Assembly (NCBI GenBank): GCA_964017235.1
Contig: OZ024935.1
Location: 90,115,052 to 90,179,051 of the forward strand
Origin: Sabellastarte sp. h YS-2021
Taxonomy: Eukaryota > Annelida > Polychaeta > Sabellida > Sabellidae
Length of the DNA: 64,000 nt
Direction: 5' to 3'
The notes below the pieces were generated by a model. The model ran no database searches. It worked only from the letters and a program-made list of their open reading frames with translations, and had not been told where the DNA came from. A program made the translations under genes and the position numbers. Positions 24,170 through 35,661 of this stretch are shown here, in pieces. Numbering within the stretch: the stretch's first letter is position 1; each line of letters begins with the position of its first letter.

Positions 24170-24761
24170 AAAACACCCCTTAAATGGGTTGGATCTGGTT
24201 CAGATTTTCACAGGAAACTCAGTTTCCACCATAGAATTAAATTGCATTTGTCTGACAAACTCGAGGGCCATATTTGGAATTTCAGTTTTTCGGGGTGTGG
24301 ACCTGGTCTGCCCCCCCTCATGAGGGGTAATTTCAGGTATATCATATTGTGGTCAATCTGGAGCACTTATGGAATTTCAGACATGTTTTGATCAGAAATG
24401 AGGACATTTTAGGCACATTTGGAGCATTACATGTCTGAACACAAATTATTTAACCCGAATATTGCTGTTAAAATGGTGTAAAATACATGTAAATCAGCCC
24501 AAATGAGTAGTAAATGTTGGTCTATAAGTCTGAAATTTGGCAAGAAAATAGTCTGTAACCCACTAAATCTGACTGCATAGGTTTTAGAATTACATCCAGT
24601 ATAGCAGTGACTACTGGTGTGGTATATAGGCCCCAGGAGGCCTGTAATTCGCCTTCTGGGGGGTGCCTTAAGATTTGCTCATGTTTTGACCAATAAGGCA
24701 GAAGTGAGGCTGTAAACCATATTTTTGGCGAGAGTGGGCACCACTAAAAGAGAAATAAGTA

Positions 24762-25443
24762 GTGTATTCATTAAGAAATACATACCAAGCTCAAAATACA
24801 TGTATTGGGAGTGCATGTAGCGAGGGTACCATCAACAAGAAAATCAGCTCAAAACACCCCTTAAATGGGTTGGATCTGGTTCAGATTTTCACAGGAAACT
24901 CAGTTTCCACCATAGAATTAAATTGCATTTGTCTGACAAACTCGAGGGCCATATTTGGAATTTCAGTTTTTCGGGGTGTGGACCTGGTCTGCCCCCCCTC
25001 ATGAGAGGTAATTTCAGGTATATCATATTGTGGTCATATCTGGAGCACTTATGGAATTTCAGACATGTTTTGATCAGAAATGAGGACATTTTAGGCACAT
25101 TTGGAGCATTACATGTCTGAACACAAATTATTTAACCCGAATATTGCTGTTAAAATGGTGTAAAATACATGTAAATCAGCCCAAATGAGTAGTAAATGTT
25201 GGTCTATAAGTCTGAAATTTGGCAAGAAAATAGTCTGTAACCCACTAAATCTGACTGCATAGGTTTTAGAATTACATCCAGTATAGCAGTGACTACTGGT
25301 GTGGTATATAGGCCCCAGGAGGCCTGTAATTCGCCTTCTGGGGGGTGCCTTAAGATTTGCTCATATTTTGACCAATAAGGCAGAAGTGAGGCTGTAAACC
25401 ATATTTTTGGCGAGAGTGGGCACCACTAAAAGACAAATAAGTA
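24762..25443. repeat. Second copy of the broken-palindrome variant (682 bp)
   Basis: It carries the same GAGAGG and GTCATATCTGG changes as the monomer at 22038, 2,724 bp downstream. The pair 22038/22720 corresponds to 24762/25444, so the variant spread by local duplication. Confidence 0.85.
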
Positions 25444-27352
25444 GTGTATTCATTAAGAAATACATACCAAGCTCAAAATACATGTATTGGGAGTGCATGT
25501 AGCGAGGGTACCATCAACAAGAAAATCAGCTCAAAACACCCCTTAAATGGGTTGGATCTGGTTCAGATTTTCACAGGAAACTCAGTTTCCACCATAGAAT
25601 TAAATTGCATTTGTCTGACAAACTCGAGGGCCATATTTGGAATTTCAGTTTTTCGGGGTGTGGACCTGGTCTGCCCCCCCTCATGAGGGGTAATTTCAGG
25701 TATATCATATTGTGGTCAATCTGGAGCACTTATGGAATTTCAGACATGTTTTGATCAGAAATGAGGACATTTTAGGCACATTTGGAGCATTACATGTCTG
25801 AACACAAATTATTTAACCCGAATATTGCTGTTAAAATGGTGTAAAATACATGTAAATCAGCCCAAATGAGTAGTAAATGTTGGTCTATAATTCTGAAATT
25901 TGGCAAGAAAATAGTCTGTAACCCACTAAATCTGACTGCATAGGTTTTAGAATTACATCCAGTATAGCAGTGACTACTGGTGTGGTATATAGGCCCCAGG
26001 AGGCCTGTAATTCGCCTTCTGGGGGGTGCCTTAAGATTTGCTCATATTTTGACCAATAAGGCAGAAGTGAGGCTGTAAACCATATTTTTGGCGAGAGTGG
26101 GCACCACTAAAAGACAAATAAGTAGTGTATTCATTAAGAAATACATACCAAGCTCAAAATACATGTATTGGGAGTGCATGTAGCGAGGGTACCATCAACA
26201 AGAAAATCAGCTCAAAACACCCCTTAAATGGGTTGGATCTGGTTCAGATTTTCACAGGAAACTCAGTTTCCACCATAGAATTAAATTGCATTTGTCTGAC
26301 AAACTCGAGGGCCATATTTGGAATTTCAGTTTTTCGGGGTGTGGACCTGGTCTGCCCCCCCTCATGAGGGGTAATTTCAGGTATATCATATTGTGGTCAA
26401 TCTGGAGCACTTATGGAATTTCAGACATGTTTTGATCAGAAATGAGGACATTTTAGGCACATTTGGAGCATTACATGTCTGAACACAAATTATTTAACCC
26501 GAATATTGCTGTTAAAATGGTGTAAAATACATGTAAATCAGCCCAAATGAGTAGTAAATGTTGGTCTATAATTCTGAAATTTGGCAAGAAAATAGTCTGT
26601 AACCCACTAAATCTGACTGCATAGGTTTTAGAATTACATCCAGTATAGCAGTGACTACTGGTGTGGTATATAGGCCCCAGGAGGCCTGTAATTCGCCTTC
26701 TGGGGGGTGCCTTAAGATTTGCTCATATTTTGACCAATAAGGCAGAAGTGAGGCTGTAAACCATATTTTTGGCGAGAGTGGGCACCACTAAAAGACAAAT
26801 AAGTAGTGTATTCATTAAGAAATACATACCAAGCTCAAAATACATGTATTGGGAGTGCATGTAGCGAGGGTACCATCAACAAGAAAATCAGCTCAAAACA
26901 CCCCTTAAATGGGTTGGATCTGGTTCAGATTTTCACAGGAAACTCAGTTTCCACCACAGAATTAAATTGCATTTGTCTGACAAACTCGAGGGCCATATTT
27001 GGAATTTCAGTTTTTCGGGGTGTGGACCTGGTCTGCCCCCCCTCATGAGGGGTAATTTCAGGTATATCATATTGTGGTCAATCTGGAGCACTTATGGAAT
27101 TTCAGACATGTTTTGATCAGAAATGAGGACATTTTAGGCACATTTGGAGCATTACATGTCTGAACACAAATTATTTAACCCGAATATTGCTGTTAAAATG
27201 GTGTAAAATACATGTAAATCAGCCCAAATGAGTAGTAAATGTTGGTCTATAAGTCTGAAATTTGGCAAGAAAATAGTCTGTAACCCACTAAATCTGACTG
27301 CATAGGTTTTAGAATTACATCCAGTATAGCAGTGACTACTGGTGTGGTATAT

Positions 27353-27389
27353 AGGCCCCAGGAGGCCTGTAATTCGCCTTCTGGGGCCT
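27353..27389 (+). other. Extended 14-bp hairpin, copy 5
   Basis: Arms are at 27353-27366 and 27376-27389, in the CACAGAATT monomer at 26806. This is the first member of a pair that recurs at 29530. Confidence 0.85.
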
Positions 27390-28033
27390 GCCTTAAGATT
27401 TGCTCATATTTTGACCAATAAGGCAGAAGTGAGGCTGTAAACCATATTTTTGGCGAGAGTGGGCACCACTAAAAGACAAATAAGTAGTGTATTCATTAAG
27501 AAATACATACCAAGCTCAAAATACATGTATTGGGAGTGCATGTAGCGAGGGTACCATCAACAAGAAAATCAGCTCAAAACACCCCTTAAATGGGTTGGAT
27601 CTGGTTCAGATTTTCACAGGAAACTCAGTTTCCACCATAGAATTAAATTGCATTTGTCTGACAAACTCGAGGGCCATATTTGGAATTTCAGTTTTTCGGG
27701 GTGTGGACCTGGTCTGCCCCCCCTCATGAGGGGTAATTTCAGGTATATCATATTGTGGTCAATCTGGAGCACTTATGGAATTTCAGACATGTTTTGATCA
27801 GAAATGAGGACATTTTAGGCACATTTGGAGCATTACATGTCTGAACACAAATTATTTAACCCGAATATTGCTGTTAAAATGGTGTAAAATACATGTAAAT
27901 CAGCCCAAATGAGTAGTAAATGTTGGTCTATAAGTCTGAAATTTGGCAAGAAAATAGTCTGTAACCCACTAAATCTGACTGCATAGGTTTTAGAATTACA
28001 TCCAGTATAGCAGTGACTACTGGTGTGGTATAT

Positions 28034-28070
28034 AGGCCCCAGGAGGCCTGTAATTCGCCTTCTGGGGCCT
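28034..28070 (+). other. Extended 14-bp hairpin, copy 6
   Basis: Arms are at 28034-28047 and 28057-28070, in the monomer at 27487, the second member of the pair. Confidence 0.85.
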
Positions 28071-30076
28071 GCCTTAAGATTTGCTCATATTTTGACCAAT
28101 AAGGCAGAAGTGAGGCTGTAAACCATATTTTTGGCGAGAGTGGGCACCACTAAAAGACAAATAAGTAGTGTATTCATTAAGAAATACATACCAAGCTCAA
28201 AATACATGTATTGGGAGTGCATGTAGCGAGGGTACCATCAACAAGAAAATCAGCTCAAAACACCCCTTAAATGGGTTGGATCTGGTTCAGATTTTCACAG
28301 GAAACTCAGTTTCCACCATAGAATTAAATTGCATTTGTCTGACAAACTCGAGGGCCATATTTGGAATTTCAGTTTTTCGGGGTGTGGACCTGGTCTGCCC
28401 CCTCTCATGAGGGGTAATTTCAGGTATATCATATTGTGGTCAATCTGGAGCACTTATGGAATTTCAGACATGTTTTGATCAGAAATGAGGACATTTTAGG
28501 CACATTTGGAGCATTACATGTCTGAACACAAATTATTTAACCCGAATATTGCTGTTAAAATGGTGTAAAATACATGTAAATCAGCCCAAATGAGTAGTAA
28601 ATGTTGGTCTATAATTCTGAAATTTGGCAAGAAAATAGTCTGTAACCCACTAAATCTGACTGCATAGGTTTTAGAATTACATCCAGTATAGCAGTGACTA
28701 CTGGTGTGGTATATAGGCCCCAGGAGGCCTGTAATTCGCCTTCTGGGGGGTGCCTTAAGATTTGCTCATATTTTGACCAATAAGGCAGAAGTGAGGCTGT
28801 AAACCATATTTTTGGCGAGAGTGGGCACCACTAAAAGACAAATAAGTAGTGTATTCATTAAGAAATACATACCAAGCTCAAAATACATGTATTGGGAGTG
28901 CATGTAGCGAGGGTACCATCAACAAGAAAATCAGCTCAAAACACCCCTTAAATGGGTTGGATCTGGTTCAGATTTTCACAGGAAACTCAGTTTCCACCAT
29001 AGAATTAAATTGCATTTGTCTGACAAACTCGAGGGCCATATTTGGAATTTCAGTTTTTCGGGGTGTGGACCTGGTCTGCCCCCCCTCATGAGGGGTAATT
29101 TCAGGTATATCATATTGTGGTCAATCTGGAGCACTTATGGAATTTCAGACATGTTTTGATCAGAAATGAGGACATTTTAGGCACATTTGGAGCATTACAT
29201 GTCTGAACACAAATTATTTAACCCGAATATTGCTGTTAAAATGGTGTAAAATACATGTAAATCAGCCCAAATGAGTAGTAAATGTTGGTCTATAAGTCTG
29301 AAATTTGGCAAGAAAATAGTCTGTAACCCACTAAATCTGACTGCATAGGTTTTAGAATTACATCCAGTATAGCAGTGACTACTGGTGTGGTATATAGGCC
29401 CCAGGAGGCCTGTAATTCGCCTTCTGGGGGGTGCCTTAAGATTTGCTCATATTTTGACCAATAAGGCAGAAGTGAGGCTGTAAACCATATTTTTGGCGAG
29501 AGTGGGCACCACTAAAAGAGAAATAAGTAGTGTATTCATTAAGAAATACATACCAAGCTCAAAATACATGTATTGGGAGTGCATGTAGCGAGGGTACCAT
29601 CAACAAGAAAATCAGCTCAAAACACCCCTTAAATGGGTTGGATCTGGTTCAGATTTTCACAGGAAACTCAGTTTCCACCACAGAATTAAATTGCATTTGT
29701 CTGACAAACTCGAGGGCCATATTTGGAATTTCAGTTTTTCGGGGTGTGGACCTGGTCTGCCCCCCCTCATGAGGGGTAATTTCAGGTATATCATATTGTG
29801 GTCAATCTGGAGCACTTATGGAATTTCAGACATGTTTTGATCAGAAATGAGGACATTTTAGGCACATTTGGAGCATTACATGTCTGAACACAAATTATTT
29901 AACCCGAATATTGCTGTTAAAATGGTGTAAAATACATGTAAATCAGCCCAAATGAGTAGTAAATGTTGGTCTATAAGTCTGAAATTTGGCAAGAAAATAG
30001 TCTGTAACCCACTAAATCTGACTGCATAGGTTTTAGAATTACATCCAGTATAGCAGTGACTACTGGTGTGGTATAT

Positions 30077-30113
30077 AGGCCCCAGGAGGCCTGTAATTCG
30101 CCTTCTGGGGCCT
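30077..30113 (+). other. Extended 14-bp hairpin, copy 7
   Basis: Arms are at 30077-30090 and 30100-30113, in the monomer at 29530, the 2,724-bp counterpart of copy 5. Confidence 0.85.
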
Positions 30114-30757
30114 GCCTTAAGATTTGCTCATATTTTGACCAATAAGGCAGAAGTGAGGCTGTAAACCATATTTTTGGCGAGAGTGGGCACCACTAAAAGA
30201 CAAATAAGTAGTGTATTCATTAAGAAATACATACCAAGCTCAAAATACATGTATTGGGAGTGCATGTAGCGAGGGTACCATCAACAAGAAAATCAGCTCA
30301 AAACACCCCTTAAATGGGTTGGATCTGGTTCAGATTTTCACAGGAAACTCAGTTTCCACCATAGAATTAAATTGCATTTGTCTGACAAACTCGAGGGCCA
30401 TATTTGGAATTTCAGTTTTTCGGGGTGTGGACCTGGTCTGCCCCCCCTCATGAGGGGTAATTTCAGGTATATCATATTGTGGTCAATCTGGAGCACTTAT
30501 GGAATTTCAGACATGTTTTGATCAGAAATGAGGACATTTTAGGCACATTTGGAGCATTACATGTCTGAACACAAATTATTTAACCCGAATATTGCTGTTA
30601 AAATGGTGTAAAATACATGTAAATCAGCCCAAATGAGTAGTAAATGTTGGTCTATAAGTCTGAAATTTGGCAAGAAAATAGTCTGTAACCCACTAAATCT
30701 GACTGCATAGGTTTTAGAATTACATCCAGTATAGCAGTGACTACTGGTGTGGTATAT

Positions 30758-30794
30758 AGGCCCCAGGAGGCCTGTAATTCGCCTTCTGGGGCCT
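30758..30794 (+). other. Extended 14-bp hairpin, copy 8
   Basis: Arms are at 30758-30771 and 30781-30794, in the monomer at 30211, the counterpart of copy 6. No further copy is seen to the right, and none occurs in family B. Confidence 0.85.
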
Positions 30795-32934
30795 GCCTTA
30801 AGATTTGCTCATATTTTGACCAATAAGGCAGAAGTGAGGCTGTAAACCATATTTTTGGCGAGAGTGGGCACCACTAAAAGACAAATAAGTAGTGTATTCA
30901 TTAAGAAATACATACCAAGCTCAAAATACATGTATTGGGAGTGCATGTAGCGAGGGTACCATCAACAAGAAAATCAGCTCAAAACACCCCTTAAATGGGT
31001 TGGATCTGGTTCAGATTTTCACAGGAAACTCAGTTTCCACCATAGAATTAAATTGCATTTGTCTGACAAACTCGAGGGCCATATTTGGAATTTCAGTTTT
31101 TCGGGGTGTGGACCTGGTCTGCCCCCCCTCATGAGGGGTAATTTCAGGTATATCATATTGTGGTCAATCTGGAGCACTTATGGAATTTCAGACATGTTTT
31201 GATCAGAAATGAGGACATTTTAGGCACATTTGGAGCATTACATGTCTGAACACAAATTATTTAACCCGAATATTGCTGTTAAAATGGTGTAAAATACATG
31301 TAAATCAGCCCAAATGAGTAGTAAATGTTGGTCTATAATTCTGAAATTTGGCAAGAAAATAGTCTGTAACCCACTAAATCTGACTGCATAGGTTTTAGAA
31401 TTACATCCAGTATAGCAGTGACTACTGGTGTGGTATATAGGCCCCAGGAGGCCTGTAATTCGCCTTCTGGGGGGTGCCTTAAGATTTGCTCATATTTTGA
31501 CCAATAAGGCAGAAGTGAGGCTGTAAACCATATTTTTGGCGAGAGTGGGCACCACTAAAAGACAAATAAGTAGTGTATTCATTAAGAAATACATACCAAG
31601 CTCAAAATACATGTATTGGGAGTGCATGTAGCGAGGGTACCATCAACAAGAAAATCAGCTCAAAACACCCCTTAAATGGGTTGGATCTGGTTCAGATTTT
31701 CACAGGAAACTCAGTTTCCACCATAGAATTAAATTGCATTTGTCTGACAAACTCGAGGGCCATATTTGGAATTTCAGTTTTTCGGGGTGTGGACCTGGTC
31801 TGCCCCCCCTCATGAGGGGTAATTTCAGGTATATCATATTGTGGTCAATCTGGAGCACTTATGGAATTTCAGACATGTTTTGATCAGAAATGAGGACATT
31901 TTAGGCACATTTGGAGCATTACATGTCTGAACACAAATTATTTAACCCGAATATTGCTGTTAAAATGGTGTAAAATACATGTAAATCAGCCCAAATGAGT
32001 AGTAAATGTTGGTCTATAATTCTGAAATTTGGCAAGAAAATAGTCTGTAACCCACTAAATCTGACTGCATAGGTTTTAGAATTACATCCAGTATAGCAGT
32101 GACTACTGGTGTGGTATATAGGCCCCAGGAGGCCTGTAATTCGCCTTCTGGGGGGTGCCTTAAGATTTGCTCATATTTTGACCAATAAGGCAGAAGTGAG
32201 GCTGTAAACCATATTTTTGGCGAGAGTGGGCACCACTAAAAGACAAATAAGTAGTGTATTCATTAAGAAATACATACCAAGCTCAAAATACATGTATTGG
32301 GAGTGCATGTAGCGAGGGTACCATCAACAAGAAAATCAGCTCAAAACACCCCTTAAATGGGTTGGATCTGGTTCAGATTTTCACAGGAAACTCAGTTTCC
32401 ACCATAGAATTAAATTGCATTTGTCTGACAAACTCGAGGGCCATATTTGGAATTTCAGTTTTTCGGGGTGTGGACCTGGTCTGCCCCCCCTCATGAGGGG
32501 TAATTTCAGGTATATCATATTGTGGTCAATCTGGAGCACTTATGGAATTTCAGACATGTTTTGATCAGAAATGAGGACATTTTAGGCACATTTGGAGCAT
32601 TACATGTCTGAACACAAATTATTTAACCCGAATATTGCTGTTAAAATGGTGTAAAATACATGTAAATCAGCCCAAATGAGTAGTAAATGTTGGTCTATAA
32701 TTCTGAAATTTGGCAAGAAAATAGTCTGTAACCCACTAAATCTGACTGCATAGGTTTTAGAATTACATCCAGTATAGCAGTGACTACTGGTGTGGTATAT
32801 AGGCCCCAGGAGGCCTGTAATTCGCCTTCTGGGGGGTGCCTTAAGATTTGCTCATATTTTGACCAATAAGGCAGAAGTGAGGCTGTAAACCATATTTTTG
32901 GCGAGAGTGGGCACCACTAAAAGACAAATAAGTA

Positions 32935-33617
32935 GTGTATTCATTAAGAAATACATACCAAGCTCAAAATACATGTATTGGGAGTGCATGTAGCGAGGGT
33001 ACCATCAACAAGAAAATCAGCTCAAAACACCCCTTAAATGGGTTGGATCTGGTTCAGATTTTCACAGGAAACTCAGTTTCCACCACAGAATTAAATTGCA
33101 TTTGTCTGACAAACTCGAGGGCCATATTTGGAATTTCAGTTTTTCGGGGTGTGGACCTGGTCTGCCCCCCCTCATGAGGGGTAATTTCAGGTATATCATA
33201 TTGTGGTCAATCTGGAGCACTTATGGAATTTCAGACATGTTTTGATCAGAAATGAGGACATTTTAGGCACATTTGGAGCATTACATGTCTGAACACAAAT
33301 TATTTAACCCGAATATTGCTGTTAAAATGGTGTAAAATACATGTAAATCAGCCCAAATGAGTAGTAAATGTTGGTCTCTATAATTCTGAAATTTGGCAAG
33401 AAAATAGTCTGTAACCCACTAAATCTGACTGCATAGGTTTTAGAATTACATCCAGTATAGCAGTGACTACTGGTGTGGTATATGGGCCCCAGGAGGCCTG
33501 TAATTCGCCTTCTGAGGGGTGCCTTAAGATTTGCTCATATTTTGACCAATAAGGCAGAAGTGAGGCTGTAAACCATATTTTTGGCGAGAGTGGGCACCAC
33601 TAAAAGAGAAATAAGTA
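32935..33617. repeat. 683-bp A monomer marking a subfamily boundary
   Basis: A CT dinucleotide is duplicated (GGTCTCTATAATT, about 33370-33385), giving 683 bp. Just after it come TATGGGCCCC in place of TATAGGCCCC and CTTCTGAGGGG in place of CTTCTGGGGGG. From here TATGGG is the rule for several monomers, so the boundary with the next block falls between about 33370 and 33510. Confidence 0.85.
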
Positions 33618-35661
33618 GTGTATTCATTAAGAAATACATACCAAGCTCAAAATACATGTATTGGGAGTGCATGTAGCGAGGGTACCATCAACAAGAAAAT
33701 CAGCTCAAAACACCCCTTAAATGGGTTGGATCTGGTTCAGATTTTCACAGGAAACTCAGTTTCCACCATAGAATTAAACTGCATTTGTCTGACAAACTCG
33801 AGGGCCATATTTGGAATTTCAGTTTTTCGGGGTGTGGACCTGGTCTGCCCCCCCTCATGAGGGGTAATTTCAGGTATATCATATTGTGGTCAATCTGGAG
33901 CACTTATGGAATTTCAGACATGTTTTGATCAGAAATGAGGACATTTTAGGCACATTTGGAGCATTACATGTCTGAACACAAATTACTTAAGCCGAATATT
34001 GCTGTTAAAATGGTGTAAAATACATGTAAATCAGCCCAAATGAGTAGTAAATGTTGGTCTATAATTCTGAAATTTGGCAAGAAAATAGTCTGTAACCCAC
34101 TAAATCTGACTGCATAGGTTTTAGAATTACATCCAGTATAGCAGTGACTACTGGTGTGGTATATGGGCCCCAGGAGGCCTGTAATTCGCCTTCTGGGGGG
34201 TGCCTTAAGATTTGCTCATATTTTGACCAATAAGGCAGAAGTGAGGCTGTAAACCATATTTTTGGCGAGAGTGGGCACCACTAAAAGAGAAATAAGTAGT
34301 GTATTCATTAAGAAATACATACCAAGCTCAAAATACATGTATTGGGAGTGCATGTAGCGAGGGTACCATCAACAAGAAAATCAGCTCAAAACACCCCTTA
34401 AATGGGTTGGATCTGGTTCAGATTTTCACAGGAAACTCAGTTTCCACCATAGAATTAAACTGCATTTGTCTGACAAACTCGAGGGCCATATTTGGAATTT
34501 CAGTTTTTCGGGGTGTGGACCTGGTCTGCCCCCCCTCATGAGGGGTAATTTCAGGTATATCATATTGTGGTCAATCTGGAGCACTTATGGAATTTCAGAC
34601 ATGTTTTGATCAGAAATGAGGACATTTTAGGCACATTTGGAGCATTACATGTCTGAACACAAATTACTTAAGCCGAATATTGCTGTTAAAATGGTGTAAA
34701 ATACATGTAAATCAGCCCAAATGAGTAGTAAATGTTGGTCTATAATTCTGAAATTTGGCAAGAAAATAGTCTGTAACCCACTAAATCTGACTGCATAGGT
34801 TTTAGAATTACATCCAGTATAGCAGTGACTACTGGTGTGGTATATGGGCCCCAGGAGGCCTGTAATTCGCCTTCTGGGGGGTGCCTTAAGATTTGCTCAT
34901 ATTTTGACCAATAAGGCAGAAGTGAGGCTGTAAACCATATTTTTGGCGAGAGTGGGCACCACTAAAAGAGAAATAAGTAGTGTATTCATTAAGAAATACA
35001 TACCAAGCTCAAAATACATGTATTGGGAGTGCATGTAGCGAGGGTACCATCAACAAGAAAATCAGCTCAAAACACCCCTTAAATGGGTTGGATCTGGTTC
35101 AGATTTTCACAGGAAACTCAGTTTCCACCATAGAATTAAACTGCATTTGTCTGACAAACTCGAGGGCCATATTTGGAATTTCAGTTTTTCGGGGTGTGGA
35201 CCTGGTCTGCCCCCCCCTCATGAGGGGTAATTTCAGGTATATCATATTGTGGTCAATCTGGAGCACTTATGGAATTTCAGACATGTTTTGATCAGAAATG
35301 AGGACATTTTAGGCACATTTGGAGCATTACATGTCTGAACACAAATTACTTAACCCGAATATTGCTGTTAAAATGGTGTAAAATACATGTAAATCAGTCC
35401 AAATGAGTAGTAAATGTTGGTCTATAATTCTGAAATTTGGCAAGAAAATAGTCTGTAACCCACTAAATCTGACTGCATAGGTTTTAGAATTACATCCAGT
35501 ATAGCAGTGACTACTGGTGTGGTATATGGGCCCCAGGAGGCCTGTAATTCGCCTTCTGGGGGGTGCCTTAAGATTTGCTCATATTTTGACCAATAAGGCA
35601 GAAGTGAGGCTGTAAACCATATTTTTGGCGAGAGTGGGCACCACTAAAAGAGAAATAAGTA
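33618..35661. repeat. Array block V: shifted A variant (TATGGG, AAACTGC, TTACTTAA)
   Basis: Three monomers (33618, 34299, 34980) share AAACTGCAT, AATTACTTAA and TATGGGCCCC. The first two also have TTAAGCCGAAT; the third has TTAACCCGAAT, a C8 tract and CAGTCCAAAT. These features continue into the A-like members of the next block, so this variant is the A parent of the mosaic region. Confidence 0.88.

Larger units (their letters stand above)
13191..25443. repeat. Array block III: four-monomer higher-order repeat with B-like patches
   Basis: The order is a CACAGAATT monomer, a chimeric monomer with a B-like 3' half, a monomer with a B-like 5' end plus GCTCATGTTTTG, and a plain A monomer. Chimeric members start at 14553, 17275, 20678 and 23401, spaced 2,722, 3,403 and 2,723 bp. 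The 3,403 spacing reflects one extra monomer at 19316. The monomers at 13191 and 19316 both carry CCCCCTCTCATG, giving a second correspondence at 6,125 bp. Monomers start at 13191, 13872, 14553, 15232, 15913, 16594, 17275, 17954, 18635, 19316, 19997, 20678, 21357, 22038, 22720, 23401, 24081 and 24762. Confidence 0.92.
25444..33617. repeat. Array block IV: highly homogeneous family A
   Basis: Monomers start at 25444, 26125, 26806, 27487, 28168, 28849, 29530, 30211, 30892, 31573, 32254 and 32935. All are 681 bp except the last (683). Most are preceded by AGACAAAT. The monomers at 30892, 31573 and 32254 share all the binary markers I scored. The pair 26806/27487, both with GGCCTGCC, recurs at 29530/30211 (offset 2,724) and resembles 7742/8423. 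Confidence 0.92.

Noticed and set aside
22720-33617. Assembly artefact from collapsed or expanded repeats
   Set aside because: Different private variants and ordered nested duplications argue that most of the array is real, though near-identical units (for example 30892-32934) cannot be verified without reads.
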